Assembly (NCBI RefSeq): GCF_029688925.1
Contig: NZ_JARUKY010000021.1
Coordinates: 1 to 64,000 of the forward strand
Direction: 5' to 3'
DNA length: 64,000 bases
From: Evansella sp. AB-P1
Lineage (GTDB): Bacteria; Bacillota; Bacilli; Bacillales; Salisediminibacteriaceae
Positions 38,318 to 48,447 of the stretch are shown in pieces; positions within the stretch are counted from its first letter, which is position 1; each line of letters opens with the position of its first letter. The notes below the pieces were generated by a model, which was not told the origin of the DNA, did not search any database, and saw only the letters and a program-made list of their open reading frames with translations. The position numbers were made by a program, and so were the translations under genes.

Positions 38318-39982
38318 ATGAAAGCTAAAAATCATCAAGTTGCGATCTTTGCCCTCGGGGGTTTGGGTGAAATCGGTAAGAACATGTACGGTGTGCAGTT
38401 TCAAGATGAAATTATTATTATTGATGCAGGTATTAAATTTCCAGAAGACGAATTGTTAGGCATTGATTACGTTATTCCTGATTATACGTACTTAGTTAAA
38501 AACCAAGATAAGATCAAAGGGCTCTTTATTACGCACGGTCACGAAGACCACATTGGTGGCGTTCCTTATTTACTAAGGGAGCTTAATGTTCCAATATATG
38601 GTGGGAAGCTTGCTCTTGGTTTAATTCGAAATAAATTAGAAGAACACGGATTACTACGAAAAGCTGAACTAAAGGAAATTCATGAGGACCAAATTATAAA
38701 GTTCCAAAAAACGTCAGTATCCTTTTTTAGAACAACACATAGTATTCCTGATTCGTACGGTATTGTAGTAAAAACTCCATCGGGAAATATTGTTCATACT
38801 GGTGACTTCAAATTTGACTTCACACCAGTTGGTGAGCCAGCTAATTTAACAAAGATGGCTAGAATAGGTGATGAAGGAGTATTGTGCCTACTATCCGACA
38901 GTACTAATAGTGAAATACCTGGTTTTACTATGTCCGAACGCAAAGTTGGGGAAAGTATTGACCAAATCTTCCGTTCAGTAGAAGGTAGAATTATATTTGC
39001 TACCTTTGCTTCAAATATTTATCGTTTACAGCAAGCTGTAGAAGCTGCGGTTAAAAACAAGAGAAAAATAGTTGTGTTTGGACGGAGTATGGAATCGGCC
39101 ATTAATATTGGATTAGAATTAGGTTATATTAAAGCACCTAAAAATACATTTATTGAACCTTCACAGCTTAATAAAGTACCGAGTGATCAAGTTGCCATCC
39201 TGTGTACTGGAAGCCAAGGTGAACCAATGGCAGCTTTATCTAGAATTGCCTTCGGAACACATCGACAAATTCAGATCATTCCAGGAGACACGGTTGTATT
39301 CTCGTCATCTCCAATACCTGGGAACACTTTAAGTGTTAGTAAAATTATCAACCAACTTTATCGAGCAGGCGCAGAAGTCATCCATGGCTCTTTAAATGAT
39401 ATTCATACTTCAGGTCATGGTGGACAAGAAGAGCAAAAACTAATGCTGCGACTTATGAAGCCAAAGTACTTTTTACCGATTCATGGTGAATATAGAATGT
39501 TAAAGCAACATAATGTTTTAGCGACAGACTGTGGTGTACAACCGGAAAATTGCTTTATAATGGATAATGGGGATGTATTAGCACTTGATAAAAATGAAGG
39601 TTCTTTAGCTGGGAAAATACCATCTGGTAATGTTTATGTTGACGGAAATGGAATTGGAGATATTGGTAATATTGTTTTACGAGATCGACGTATACTTTCA
39701 GAAGAAGGGCTAGTAGTCGTTGTTGTTAGCCTTAATATGAAAGAATTTAAGGTTGCCGCAGGACCAGATATTATTTCTCGAGGTTTTGTATATATGCGTG
39801 AATCTGGTGACCTAATTAATGAAGCACAATCAAAGCTTTCTGATCATCTTAATGAATTAATGGAAAGAAAAACGTCACAATGGTCGGAAATTAAAAATGA
39901 AATTACGGATATGTTAGGCCCATTTTTGTATGAAAAAACAAAAAGAAAGCCGATGATTCTACCTATCATAATGGAAATTTAA
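38318..39982 (+). CDS. rnjA: Ribonuclease J1
   Basis: Central RNA decay and rRNA/mRNA processing enzyme with endonuclease and 5'-3' exonuclease activity. The 554-aa protein has the metallo-beta-lactamase motif HGHEDHIGG (about 74-82), the beta-CASP domain (about 210-365, [16 protein letters not shown]) and motif [10 protein letters not shown]. The start at 38318 immediately follows the rpoY stop with GGAG in the rpoY end; the longer frame reading into rpoY is not used. It is relevant to SR1P, reported to act on GapA-RNase J1. Confidence 0.97.
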   Translation: MKAKNHQVAIFALGGLGEIGKNMYGVQFQDEIIIIDAGIKFPEDELLGIDYVIPDYTYLVKNQDKIKGLFITHGHEDHIGGVPYLLRELNVPIYGGKLALGLIRNKLEEHGLLRKAELKEIHEDQIIKFQKTSVSFFRTTHSIPDSYGIVVKTPSGNIVHTGDFKFDFTPVGEPANLTKMARIGDEGVLCLLSDSTNSEIPGFTMSERKVGESIDQIFRSVEGRIIFATFASNIYRLQQAVEAAVKNKRKIVVFGRSMESAINIGLELGYIKAPKNTFIEPSQLNKVPSDQVAILCTGSQGEPMAALSRIAFGTHRQIQIIPGDTVVFSSSPIPGNTLSVSKIINQLYRAGAEVIHGSLNDIHTSGHGGQEEQKLMLRLMKPKYFLPIHGEYRMLKQHNVLATDCGVQPENCFIMDNGDVLALDKNEGSLAGKIPSGNVYVDGNGIGDIGNIVLRDRRILSEEGLVVVVVSLNMKEFKVAAGPDIISRGFVYMRESGDLINEAQSKLSDHLNELMERKTSQWSEIKNEITDMLGPFLYEKTKRKPMILPIIMEI

Positions 39983-40023
39983 AGCTAATATAAGCCTATT
40001 GTTAGAAATATATCTAAGTAAAG

Positions 40024-40063
40024 ACAGACAAGATCCTTATTATTTATCTTGTCTGTTTTTTGT
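40024..40063 (+). terminator. Terminator of rnjA
   Basis: Perfect 11-bp stem ACAGACAAGAT/ATCTTGTCTGT followed by TTTTTTG. Confidence 0.88.
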
Positions 40064-40205
40064 TTTCTTCTTTAAGTACTTTTATGGATTGAATTAATTA
40101 GGAAAGTGGAGTAAAGTAGATGACATGTTGTGCAAAATTGAGCATGTGTTTTTGTTCAATTTTTGTAAAAGAAATATAGTTAAGTAAGGTGGCATCAATT
40201 CCATA

Positions 40206-41573
40206 ATGAAGCTCCAAGGCATTTATCAGCATTTGTATATTTTTTATTCTATTGTTTTTATATTACATATAGGAAATACCTTCATAAAGAGTAGTCAAAT
40301 AGACTATTTCGTCGGTTTGTTGGCTATTCCCATGCTCTTTTTATCTTTTATTACAGCAACTAAATTATTTAAAGTTATAGGGTTAGTATTTATTAGTATT
40401 GGTTTATTCTTATTTATTTCAGAAGGACACAACTTTTTACATCTACCCTATTTTATGACGTCTACAATTTCCTTATTAGCCCTATTAGCAATGTTGCCAT
40501 GGATGAATAGTGTTGTTCGAAGTGGCCGATTTGATAAAAAGTTAAATCAATTAATGAGAGCAAATGTTGAGGATTTAGGTAAGCTCTATCCTAGAAGTGC
40601 AATTACAGCTTATTCTTTAGGTGCTTTTTTAAATTTAACAGCAGTTCCTGTCTCACAGGCTGTATTAAAAGAAAGTTTGTCCACTGTCAAAGATAAAGTG
40701 AAAAACACGTTTATTATTATGACTACATTAAGGGGTTTTTCGGTTGCCCTTTTATGGAGTCCATTAGAAGTAATGGTTGCTTTATCCATTAGTACAACTG
40801 GAGTAGGATATGCTAGCTTATTACCATGGTTATTAATCATTTCTATTGCCGCATTTATCGGTGACTCATTATGGGGAAGATTTTTCTATCGCAAGACTCC
40901 ATATGAATCCCCTAATAAAAATCATCAATTGAATACAAAAGTACTTATGAAGAAAATTATTCAATTAATCATTGCTCTCTCACTTTTTCTAGCAACTGTA
41001 ATAATAATAGGGAATGTCTTTTATTTGGATTTTATACTAACTGTAACTCTCATTCTTTTCCCATTTGCTGCAGTTTGGTCTATTATCATAAAACGGTGGA
41101 GAACATTTTGGACAATTGGCTGGGAAACTTGGAAAGTACGAACAAACTCTATGCAAAACTTTGTTGTACTTTTCCTAGCATTAGCACTATTCTCTAACAG
41201 TCTACAAGGAACAACATTATTACAAGTTATCCAGTACCCGGTGTTGAGTGCTGCTGATTATCCTATTCTTATATTGATCATTCTACAGTTAACATTTTTA
41301 GTTATGGCTCTGTTTGGTGTTCATCCTGTAGCTACAATTGGAATTTTAAGCGAAGTCATCACACCATTATTAACAGTCATGAATCCATTAAGTATTGCGA
41401 TCGTTCTTATAACTGGATCTGCTCTTAACTGTACGTCAGGAACATATGGAATGGCAGTTACGTTAACCTCTATGAATACTAAACAAAATCCATATCGAAT
41501 TACTGCCCTTAATTTACCACATGCTTTGTATGTGATCGTTCTTGGTACTGCAGTTGCTTACTTTCTGTTATAA
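40206..41573 (+). CDS. Multipass membrane protein, possible transporter
   Basis: A 455-aa protein with about 11-13 hydrophobic segments. Short conserved-looking loops include GAFLNLTAVPVSQAVLKES (about 139-157), TTLRGFSVALLWSPLEVM (about 174-191) and SALNCTSGTYGMAVTLTSMN near the C terminus, placed symmetrically in the two halves, as in inverted-repeat ion transporters. I cannot name the family or substrate. AAGGTGG lies 13 bases before ATG, which is far. It lies convergent to ktrC with a shared terminator. Confidence 0.75.
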   Translation: MKLQGIYQHLYIFYSIVFILHIGNTFIKSSQIDYFVGLLAIPMLFLSFITATKLFKVIGLVFISIGLFLFISEGHNFLHLPYFMTSTISLLALLAMLPWMNSVVRSGRFDKKLNQLMRANVEDLGKLYPRSAITAYSLGAFLNLTAVPVSQAVLKESLSTVKDKVKNTFIIMTTLRGFSVALLWSPLEVMVALSISTTGVGYASLLPWLLIISIAAFIGDSLWGRFFYRKTPYESPNKNHQLNTKVLMKKIIQLIIALSLFLATVIIIGNVFYLDFILTVTLILFPFAAVWSIIIKRWRTFWTIGWETWKVRTNSMQNFVVLFLALALFSNSLQGTTLLQVIQYPVLSAADYPILILIILQLTFLVMALFGVHPVATIGILSEVITPLLTVMNPLSIAIVLITGSALNCTSGTYGMAVTLTSMNTKQNPYRITALNLPHALYVIVLGTAVAYFLL

Positions 41574-41587
41574 TTCAAGCCACTACA

Positions 41588-41632
41588 AAAGAAGACGTTA
41601 CCAAAACTATTACTTTTGGTAACGTCTTCTTT
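41588..41632. terminator. Bidirectional terminator, 40.2-kb gene and ktrC
   Basis: Perfect 19-bp stem (AAAGAAGACGTTACCAAAA and its complement) with a 7-nt loop. Confidence 0.87.
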
Positions 41633-41680
41633 ATAGTTTTCTACGTTGTTACTTAGTGTTATCTTTCCTTTTTGGCTATT

Positions 41681-42346
41681 TTAGTCATCATCGAAAAGTG
41701 TATGTTCCATACGATTGATATCTGCATCTGCACCAATAACAATTAGTATATCCCCACTATGGAGTAACTCATTTGCGTGTGGGGAGACATTAATACTTTC
41801 TCCTCGCTTAATAGCCATGATATTACATCCGTATTTAGCTCTGATATCTAACTCTATTAATGATTTTCCGTTAACAGCTTTTCCTGCCATTAATTCAACA
41901 ATACTATATTCATCTGAAAGCTCTAAATAATCTAAGACATTTTTCGAAACGATATTGTGAGCAATCCGTACTCCCATATCTCTCTCAGGGTGTACTACTT
42001 TATGTGCACCAATTTTATTAAGAACTTTTTCATGGTAGTCATTTTGTGCTTTTACAGTAATGTGCTTTACTCCTTGCTCAACAAGCATCAAAGTGGTCAA
42101 AATACTAGATTGTATATTATCACCTATCGCTACAATTACATGATCAAAATTACGAATTCCTAGGCTCTTTAATGTACTCTCATCTGTTGAATCAGCCACA
42201 ACAGCATGAGTAGCTACATTAGCGTATCGGTTCACTTTTTCTTCGTTTGTGTCAATTGCTAAAACTTCCATTCCCTGTTTACTTAACGACTCACATATAC
42301 TTCCACCAAATCTCCCTAAACCAATAACAGCAAATTGTTTTTTCAT
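41681..42346 (-). CDS. ktrC: Potassium uptake gating protein KtrC
   Basis: Cytoplasmic RCK-type regulator of the low-affinity potassium channel KtrD. The 221-aa protein has an N-terminal RCK_N Rossmann domain with GLGRFGGS and the adenine-nucleotide acidic residue in LAIDTNEE, and a C-terminal RCK_C domain (about 135-220), the known c-di-AMP binding module in homologs. Location near rnjA matches ykqB. The membrane subunit is not in the window. Confidence 0.93.
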   Translation of the reverse strand: MKKQFAVIGLGRFGGSICESLSKQGMEVLAIDTNEEKVNRYANVATHAVVADSTDESTLKSLGIRNFDHVIVAIGDNIQSSILTTLMLVEQGVKHITVKAQNDYHEKVLNKIGAHKVVHPERDMGVRIAHNIVSKNVLDYLELSDEYSIVELMAGKAVNGKSLIELDIRAKYGCNIMAIKRGESINVSPHANELLHSGDILIVIGADADINRMEHTLFDDD

Positions 42347-42459
42347 TTTATGTACCTTCCCCCGTCTAACCCAATATGACCTGATCTTATCTCTCTTTCA
42401 TCATACAAAGGTTTTTTAAAACCTGCAATTATATTTTTAAATACCCCCACTTAATAAAG

Positions 42460-42519
42460 CATAAGAAAAGCGTATGGAGCTAGACACCTTACGTAGAGTG
42501 AAAATTTTATACTTTCTTT
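42460..42519 (+). repeat. Intergenic repeat family A, copy A6 (internally deleted)
   Basis: AAGAAAAGCG is followed directly by GGAGCTAGACACCTTACGTA and TTTTATACTTTCTT, so the central hairpin is missing. Confidence 0.8.
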
Positions 42520-42525
42520 CGAAAA

Positions 42526-42556
42526 AAACTGTCAACCGTTTACACGGCGACAGTTT
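42526..42556 (-). terminator. Terminator of ykuV
   Basis: Stem AAACTGTC/GACAGTTT with an inner CCGT/ACGG stem, with a T run on the minus strand. Confidence 0.82.
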
Positions 42557-42575
42557 CTTCAGTACGTTAAAAATG

Positions 42576-43022
42576 TTACTCCTTTATTCCCAGTACCCTA
42601 TTAACTCGCTTCGTTAGCATCTTCATGCCGCCACCACCAGCTTGGAAGTGGCGCAGCTGTCCTTCTTCATCAAAGACATAATAGCTTGGAACATATTGAT
42701 TTTCAAAGGAATCTGTTAACTTATGTGCATTATCAACAAAGATAGGCTGAGTAATTTCATGCTCTTCAGCAACCTTTTTTATTTCCTCTAAATCTAAATC
42801 CTTTTCTGATCTTGGCATGTGTACTGCAATAACATTTAATTGGTCTTTATATTTATCACGAAACTCGTTAACATTAGGCATTGCCTCTTTACATAAACCA
42901 CAGCTAATAGACCAAAAATGGAATAGTGTTGGTTTGTGCCCAACTAAATCGTCTCGCTTTACTTCCCCATTTAACCAAGTTGTAGCACCTTCTAATTCCG
43001 GCATTGGAGTTCTTAGTTTCAT
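42576..43022 (-). CDS. ykuV: Thiol-disulfide oxidoreductase YkuV
   Basis: A 148-aa thioredoxin-fold protein of the YkuV/ResA type, cytoplasmic (no signal). The active-site pair is Cys-Gly-Leu-Cys in SCGLCKEAMP (about 41-44). Close similarity to YkuV of B. subtilis over its whole length (PTLFHFWSISCGLC, VIAVHMPRSE, FENQYVPSYYVFDEEGQLRHF). ATG at 43022 is chosen with AAGAGGTG upstream; an in-frame GTG three codons earlier lies in that site. It precedes the peroxiredoxin gene ykuU by gene order. Confidence 0.94.
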   Translation of the reverse strand: MKLRTPMPELEGATTWLNGEVKRDDLVGHKPTLFHFWSISCGLCKEAMPNVNEFRDKYKDQLNVIAVHMPRSEKDLDLEEIKKVAEEHEITQPIFVDNAHKLTDSFENQYVPSYYVFDEEGQLRHFQAGGGGMKMLTKRVNRVLGIKE

Positions 43023-43093
43023 TATATTCACCTCTTGTTATAAGCTTCTTAAATATCAAATGACATGAAAAGCCCTATTTTTTTAAAATGTAC

Positions 43094-43123
43094 AAAAAGG
43101 CCTAACAATTGCTAGGCCTTTTT
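43094..43123 (-). terminator. Terminator of ykuU
   Basis: 11-bp stem AAAAAGGCCTA/TAGGCCTTTTT with an 8-nt loop, just past the stop. Confidence 0.87.
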
Positions 43124-43133
43124 ATGCTTACAT

Positions 43134-43685
43134 TTATACCTTTAATGTTTCTTGACCTGGCTTCCAGTTTGCTGGGCAAAGTCCACCTGTTTGTAATGCT
43201 TGTAGAACACGTAATGTTTCATCCACATCACGTCCAATGTTGTTGTGGTTTACAACAGAATACATTAACTCCCCTTCAGGGCTAATGATGAACAGTCCAC
43301 GAAGGGCAATACCTTCGTCTTCAATTAATACACCATACTCACGAGATACTGTATGATTGGTATCCGCTGCTAATGGATATTTAAGATCTCCAAGACCATT
43401 ATCATCACGATTTGTATTAATCCATGCTAAATGAGTGTGGATAGTATCAGTAGAAACACCAATAATTTCAGCATCTAGATCTTCGAACTCGTCGTAACGA
43501 TCACTTAAAGACGTAATTTCTGTAGGACAAACAAAAGTGAAGTCCATTGGATAGAAGAAAAGAACTGTCCACTTATCCTGCTTCATATTTTCTTCAAGAC
43601 TAACTTTACCGAATTCCTTATTTGCTAAAACAGCATCCATTTCAAACCTTGGCGCTTGTTTTGCTACCATACGCTTATCTGACAT
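43134..43685 (-). CDS. ykuU: Typical 2-Cys peroxiredoxin YkuU
   Basis: Reduces peroxides. The 183-aa protein has peroxidatic Cys in FYPMDFTFVCPTE (about 46-58) and resolving Cys in GGLCPANWKPG (about 170). Most likely works with thioredoxin; the neighbouring YkuV is a candidate partner by context. ATG has AGGAGGG upstream. Confidence 0.95.
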   Translation of the reverse strand: MSDKRMVAKQAPRFEMDAVLANKEFGKVSLEENMKQDKWTVLFFYPMDFTFVCPTEITSLSDRYDEFEDLDAEIIGVSTDTIHTHLAWINTNRDDNGLGDLKYPLAADTNHTVSREYGVLIEDEGIALRGLFIISPEGELMYSVVNHNNIGRDVDETLRVLQALQTGGLCPANWKPGQETLKV

Positions 43686-43999
43686 ATGTAACCCTCCTAA
43701 TTATTAACCCTTATTTACAAACATTATTATAAAATAAACATTATCAATAGTCAACCAATATGTGATAAAGTTTGACAAATTTCTTTCAACATTATGCCCC
43801 TATTCGTAAAATTATAAACTCACTTTTTGAAATGATTTTTATCAATTTGTGTCAACTGTCACAATTAATCATTATAAAGAAATCTTTCTCAGAAACAAAA
43901 TATTTTGAATCAAAAACGTATTATTTTTGTCTTTGTATAACTTATGTTAAACTCATATGACGAGGTTTGTATAGTAAAAATATGAAAGGAGTCTTTACT
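43686..43999. other. Divergent region between ykuU and ykuT
   Basis: AT-rich region with no gene. A TTATTATAAAATAA stretch near 43723 recalls PerR boxes but matches poorly. AAAGGAG at 43984-43990 is the ykuT ribosome site. Confidence 0.4.
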
Positions 44000-44836
44000 A
44001 TGAATTGGATTAACGACATTGTATGGGAAGACATTTGGACGAGTATTATAGTAGCAGCTGTACAATTAGTCACTATTTTGATTGTATATTTTATTGTCCG
44101 TGCTATTGGGAGACGACTTATATCTAATAGCTTTGAACGAATGAGTAATCAAAAAAACATGTCTATTGGACGAGTAAAAACTTTAGAGAAATTAGCTTTA
44201 AATGTTTTTTCATATATAATTTTATTTATTTTAGCAACATTTTTAATAGGGATATTTGGCTTAAATGTTACAGGCTTAATCGCTGGTGCCGGGATTGTTG
44301 GACTAGCAATTGGTTTTGGAGCCCAAGGTCTCGTTAGTGACGTTGTAACAGGTTTTTTTATACTATTGGAAAAACAGCTTGAGATTGAAGAATATGTCAC
44401 AGTCGCTGGTGTAGATGGAATTGTAGAAGAGATAGGGTTACGAACAACAAAGATAAGAGGTTTTGATGGTACAGTCCATTTTATACCAAACAGAGAGATT
44501 AGCACCCTTAGTAACCATTCCCGTTCTAATATGCGAGCCCTAGTTGATATAAGTATTGCTTATGATGAAAATATAGATGAAGCTATTGCTGTTATTCAAG
44601 CAGTATGTGACAAAATTGCAGTAGAAGAAGAAAATAAGATTAAGGAAGGTCCAAATGTCGTTGGTGTCCAAGCCCTTGGAGATAGTGATGTAGTTTTACG
44701 GGTAATTGCTAAGACAGAAAATATGGAGCAATGGGGTGTTGAAAGAAAGCTACGTAAGGAAATAAAAGAAGCATTAGATAAGAATAATATTGAAATCCCA
44801 TTTCCTCATCAAGTTTACATACAGAAAAATACTTAA
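44000..44836 (+). CDS. ykuT: MscS-family mechanosensitive channel YkuT
   Basis: Small-conductance osmotic safety valve. The 278-aa protein has three membrane helices. The third is the pore helix GLIAGAGIVGLAIGFGAQGLVSDVVTGFFI with the usual Gly/Ala ridge, followed by the beta domain (TVAGVDGIVEEIGLRTTKIRGFDG) and the C-terminal vestibule. AAAGGAG seven to nine bases upstream fixes ATG at 44000; 11 open codons before it are not used. Neighbours match B. subtilis ykuT-ykuS. Confidence 0.94.
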   Translation: MNWINDIVWEDIWTSIIVAAVQLVTILIVYFIVRAIGRRLISNSFERMSNQKNMSIGRVKTLEKLALNVFSYIILFILATFLIGIFGLNVTGLIAGAGIVGLAIGFGAQGLVSDVVTGFFILLEKQLEIEEYVTVAGVDGIVEEIGLRTTKIRGFDGTVHFIPNREISTLSNHSRSNMRALVDISIAYDENIDEAIAVIQAVCDKIAVEEENKIKEGPNVVGVQALGDSDVVLRVIAKTENMEQWGVERKLRKEIKEALDKNNIEIPFPHQVYIQKNT

Positions 44837-44850
44837 TACAAAAAAGAAAG

Positions 44851-44875
44851 AGAGGCTGTCCATTGGGCAGCCTCT
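44851..44875. terminator. Terminator of ykuT and ykuS
   Basis: 8-bp stem AGAGGCTG/CAGCCTCT, with A/T runs on the minus strand; shared by convergent genes. Confidence 0.8.
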
Positions 44876-44883
44876 TCCAATAA

Positions 44884-45135
44884 TTATGATGATTGATTCA
44901 CTTTAGAATCTACTTGTTGACAAATTTCTTCAGCAGTCATGCCGTGAGCATTAATAACTGATCCTTCTGTTGATGTATCTTGCATTCCCATCATGTTTTC
45001 ATCTTGGCCAGTAATGACACAGCAATCACATCCTGCTGCATCCTGCTCCTGCTGTAAAGAAACAACTTCATGCCCTCGTTCTTGTAATGCTTGCTGTACA
45101 TCTGTTAATGATTGTTCAACACCAATTTTAGCCAT
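44884..45135 (-). CDS. ykuS: YkuS (UPF0180) small protein
   Basis: An 83-aa protein. [25 protein letters not shown] and [17 protein letters not shown] are the conserved UPF0180 segments, with a Cys-x-Cys-Cys cluster. Function unknown. AAAGGAGG lies before ATG. Confidence 0.9.
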   Translation of the reverse strand: MAKIGVEQSLTDVQQALQERGHEVVSLQQEQDAAGCDCCVITGQDENMMGMQDTSTEGSVINAHGMTAEEICQQVDSKVNQSS

Positions 45136-45220
45136 CGTTCAGTACCTCCTTTTATCTGTTACAACTAATAAGATGACCAAAATTTTGGAAGCTATGCAAA
45201 AAATTCATTTTTAAAGAAAA

Positions 45221-45256
45221 AAACGTGTTACATGGTAGAAAAACCATAACACGTTT
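45221..45256 (-). terminator. Terminator of dapH-dapL
   Basis: Stem AAACGTGTTA-ATGGT/ACCAT-TAACACGTTT with one bulge, T-rich on the minus strand. Confidence 0.83.
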
Positions 45257-45266
45257 AGAATATATT

Positions 45267-46406
45267 TTATCCTTTTAAATAATCAATAAGTAAAGGAACA
45301 CTTCGGGTTATTGCTTGTTCATTAGCATTAAGCTTAGATGAGTGCAATCCATATTCACTTTGAACCCCTAGCCAAAACATAAAGCCTGGAATTTCTTCAA
45401 GGAAATATCCGAAGTCTTCTCCAGTCATTGCCTTATCACAAATAGTAACATCCACATGGGGAGAATCTTCCGCAAAGCGAATAAATTCCTCCGTCAATTC
45501 AAAACTGTTGTATACCTGACAATAGTTTGCACCGTAATCAATAGAAGAACGACATTCAAAGCTAGTTTCAATCCCAGCTACAATACTTTCAATTCTCTTT
45601 TTCACTTTATCCATTGCTTCAATAGAAAGAGTTCGAATGGTTCCTTCTAATCGAGAGGTTTCTGCAATAATGTTTTGCTTCGTACCTCCAGTAATTTTCC
45701 CGATGGTAATAACAGCAGAATCTAATGGTGATACATTTCGAGATACGATTGTATGTAGCTGAGTAACAAGATGACTCGCAGCTACGACCATATCATTCGA
45801 CTGGTGTGGATAAGCAGCATGTCCACCTTTCCCAGTTAGATCAATAAACAATTCACTAGTATTTGCAAAAAGTAAGCCTGTTTTCGTCCCTATCATCCCT
45901 ACAGGAAGCGTAGGATCAATGTGTAAAGCAATCATTTGATCTGGCTTCCATTCTTGAAACTCTTCTGACATAAGCATTGGTTTTGCTCCACCTGGCCCTT
46001 CTTCTGCAGGTTGGAAGACAAATAGTAAGTTGTTTATTGGACGATTCTTCGAAAAATATGTCAATACAGCTAATGCAATAGTCATATGGAGATCATGTCC
46101 ACAAGCATGCATCATCCCTTTATGCTTTGAGGAATATGCTAGTCCTGTTTCTTCTTCCATTGGTAGCCCATCCATATCTGTACGATACCCAATTGTTTTT
46201 GACGGATCAGATCCATTTACTTTAACTAATACTCCTGTTTTCCACGTACGAACTTCCAAATTTTCAGTAGGGAGACCCTTAATATAGTCGAGTAAATACG
46301 CTTGTGTTTTTACTTCTTCAAAGCCTATCTCCGGTATTTGATGAAGCTCTCGCCGTATAGTAATAAAGTCTTCTATATTAAGAGCATCCATTTCTTGTTC
46401 AGTCAT
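45267..46406 (-). CDS. dapL: N-acetyldiaminopimelate deacetylase
   Basis: M20-family amidohydrolase in the acetylase branch of lysine/diaminopimelate synthesis, needed for peptidoglycan. The 379-aa protein has the metal-binding HACGHDLHM and the [10 protein letters not shown] catalytic glutamate region. Gene order dapH-dapL (ykuQ-ykuR) supports this substrate over other M20 deacetylases; start is four bases after dapH stop. Confidence 0.94.
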   Translation of the reverse strand: MTEQEMDALNIEDFITIRRELHQIPEIGFEEVKTQAYLLDYIKGLPTENLEVRTWKTGVLVKVNGSDPSKTIGYRTDMDGLPMEEETGLAYSSKHKGMMHACGHDLHMTIALAVLTYFSKNRPINNLLFVFQPAEEGPGGAKPMLMSEEFQEWKPDQMIALHIDPTLPVGMIGTKTGLLFANTSELFIDLTGKGGHAAYPHQSNDMVVAASHLVTQLHTIVSRNVSPLDSAVITIGKITGGTKQNIIAETSRLEGTIRTLSIEAMDKVKKRIESIVAGIETSFECRSSIDYGANYCQVYNSFELTEEFIRFAEDSPHVDVTICDKAMTGEDFGYFLEEIPGFMFWLGVQSEYGLHSSKLNANEQAITRSVPLLIDYLKG

Positions 46407-46409
46407 TTC

Positions 46410-47129
46410 TTATTCCTCATTTAATTTACGTAGTTCTTGTTTGATTTCCGTTTTCCCTTTTGTTTTTTCATCAATTTCTTTAATGACTCTAGCTGGAGTA
46501 CCTGCAACTACAGTGTTTGGAGGTACATCCTCTGTAACAATAGCTCCTGCAGCAACTACTGCACCTTGACCTACTGTTACCCCTTCTAAAACTACTGCAT
46601 TTGCACCAACAACAACTCCATCCTCTACGATTACAGGCTTTGCAGATGGAGGTTCAATAACACCAGCTAATACTGCTCCAGCACCAATGTGACAATTCTT
46701 CCCTACTGTAGCTCGTCCACCTAAAACAGCGTTCATATCGATCATCGTACCTTCACCAACAACCGCGCCAATATTAATAGATGCACCCATCATAATAACA
46801 GCAGAATCACCAATTTCCACTTGGTCACGAATTATAGCACCTGGCTCAATACGCGCATGGATATTTTTCATATCAAGTAATGGGATTGCAGAATTTCTAC
46901 GATCGTTTTCTACTACGAAATCTTCAATTTTCCCTTCATTTTCCTTAATTACTTGTTGAATATCTTTCCACTCACCAAAAAGGACCCCTGTATCACCTTG
47001 GATGAACGTTTTCGTATTTTCTCCAAAGTCTACCCCTTCTAATTGCCCTTTTATATGTACTTTTACAGGTGTAGATTTCACACTATTGGAAATAAAGCTA
47101 ATAATTTCATTTGCATCCATCATTTTCAT
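46410..47129 (-). CDS. dapH: Tetrahydrodipicolinate N-acetyltransferase
   Basis: First step of the acetylase branch: acetylates tetrahydrodipicolinate. The 239-aa protein has an N-terminal alpha/beta domain and a left-handed beta-helix with hexapeptide repeats from about 90 to 210 ([37 protein letters not shown]). [12 protein letters not shown] is the conserved family start, with GAGGAGG eight bases upstream. Confidence 0.96.
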   Translation of the reverse strand: MKMMDANEIISFISNSVKSTPVKVHIKGQLEGVDFGENTKTFIQGDTGVLFGEWKDIQQVIKENEGKIEDFVVENDRRNSAIPLLDMKNIHARIEPGAIIRDQVEIGDSAVIMMGASINIGAVVGEGTMIDMNAVLGGRATVGKNCHIGAGAVLAGVIEPPSAKPVIVEDGVVVGANAVVLEGVTVGQGAVVAAGAIVTEDVPPNTVVAGTPARVIKEIDEKTKGKTEIKQELRKLNEE

Positions 47130-47276
47130 TTTTTCTTCCTCCTCTTTATTGTCTTATTAACACATACTAATAATAGACATTCATGAAAAAAAATGCAATC
47201 ATAACGTTATGTATAATCACTTATTGTATAGTTACACCACGTATTAGAGTTCTCTTTCAAGTATTAAATAAAAAGA

Positions 47277-47303
47277 CGTTTGCTTACATTCTGTAAACAA
47301 ACG
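47277..47303 (-). terminator. Terminator of the 47.3-kb gene
   Basis: Stem CGTTTG-TTACA/TGTAA-CAAACG with one mismatch, and TTTTTATTTA on the minus strand. Confidence 0.75.
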
Positions 47304-47310
47304 CATTTTA

Positions 47311-47934
47311 TCAATCTGTAAACAATGAATCTTCTAATAACCATACACAGAATGGTTCATCACCTTTCTGTTCACGTTCAATCATCACATCGTATTCTCT
47401 CCAGTCATATATTTCCATCCATAACCCATCCATTTCGTTTAATCCTTCTAATTTTAGGTCAGGTAATAACGACTTTTCTGATTCCTTCCACTTGTCCATA
47501 TTAAGGTATTTTTTAGGTACTGCAATAGCATTTATTTTCTCCGTTTCTGGATTAACGAAGTATGTCCTCATTCCATAATCAAAATAATATCCACCTTGAT
47601 ACATGCCACGTTCATTTGGTTCACCTTGAACCTTCAATAAAACGTCTTTCCCATCACCAATTTGTACTTCTTTATCTATGAAAGTAGCTTCCATGTAATC
47701 CTGTTCATCAGATTCATCTTCATATGTTTTATTTGAGACAGGAATTATGTTCGTATTACTTAATTCCTTTTCATTATTCTGCCAATCTTCCCCCTCACTA
47801 ATCATTGGAAGAGAATTGTATTCGTGTTGTTTTGGAGTTTCTGTACTTGATGCATATGAAAAAGAATAGTAAGTTGTTATTGAAATAATTACACCTAAGA
47901 TTATTAACATTATCCAATTTCTATTCACCTTCAA
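47311..47934 (-). CDS. Membrane-anchored protein of unknown function
   Basis: A 207-aa protein with a single N-terminal helix (about 7-28) that could be a signal anchor, followed by an acidic, Ser/Asn-rich stretch and a beta-rich domain with aromatic residues (YYFDYGMRTYFVNPE). The start is TTG with AAGGAGGG seven bases upstream. No family recognised. Located at the edge of the accessory island, after the conserved dap genes. Confidence 0.7.
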   Translation of the reverse strand: MKVNRNWIMLIILGVIISITTYYSFSYASSTETPKQHEYNSLPMISEGEDWQNNEKELSNTNIIPVSNKTYEDESDEQDYMEATFIDKEVQIGDGKDVLLKVQGEPNERGMYQGGYYFDYGMRTYFVNPETEKINAIAVPKKYLNMDKWKESEKSLLPDLKLEGLNEMDGLWMEIYDWREYDVMIEREQKGDEPFCVWLLEDSLFTD

Positions 47935-48180
47935 CAGAATCCCTCCTTTTTTATAGCATTCCCATAATTAAAACTAGTTAACCGTCTTTCTCTTCTATTG
48001 CTATGTATTGATTTTGCATTTATTCTACTAATTTATCTAGTAAACTTTGTCTTTATATATTAGACGTGTTAAAACCTGAATAGTTTCAAATTTTTCTAAG
48101 GTTAAATTAAATATGTAATACATTCCTTCGCGTAATTCTAGTATTAACAACACACCTTTAAACATTACCCAAAATAAAAA

Positions 48181-48210
48181 GAGCTAATTCCGTTAAATTG
48201 GTTTTAGCTC
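48181..48210 (-). terminator. Possible terminator of the 43-aa gene
   Basis: Stem GAGCTAA/TTAGCTC with T-rich exit on the minus strand; a partly paired inner loop. Confidence 0.55.
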
Positions 48211-48246
48211 ATAATTATCTAATATATTTGTTTGAAATTATTATAA

Positions 48247-48378
48247 TCATTTATTTTTCCTCTTCTTTAACCTCTGTCCACATCCACAGCCACCCCTACT
48301 GGAATTCCCTTTTCGGTATAACGCTTTTTTCTTTGCACTGGAAGAGGAGCTGCTTCTAATTTTTCTTATAGCCATCAT
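48247..48378 (-). CDS. Putative 43-aa basic protein with GCGCG
   Basis: Small reading frame with a GGAG site five bases before the first of two adjacent ATG codons. It encodes a Ser- and Lys/Arg-rich protein with an internal RGGCGCGQRLKKRKNK C terminus. Such basic Ser/Cys peptides occur around spore-coat and spore-core genes. Here the next upstream gene on the same strand is a coiled-coil protein. A gap of 69 bp separates them, and they may be cotranscribed. I do not recognise the family. Confidence 0.5.
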   Translation of the reverse strand: MMAIRKIRSSSSSSAKKKALYRKGNSSRGGCGCGQRLKKRKNK

Positions 48379-48447
48379 CAACTCTCCAAACTTTAGTAAG
48401 ATAATAATAATATATGTGAAGGTTGATGATTTGTGTATAAGTTATGC

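Noticed and set aside
43715-43750. PerR box between ykuU and ykuT
   Set aside because: The match to TTATAATNATTATAA is poor and AT-rich chance matches are common here.
43772-43960. 62-aa frame upstream of ykuT
   Set aside because: Low-complexity AT-rich sequence in a promoter region, with no ribosome site.
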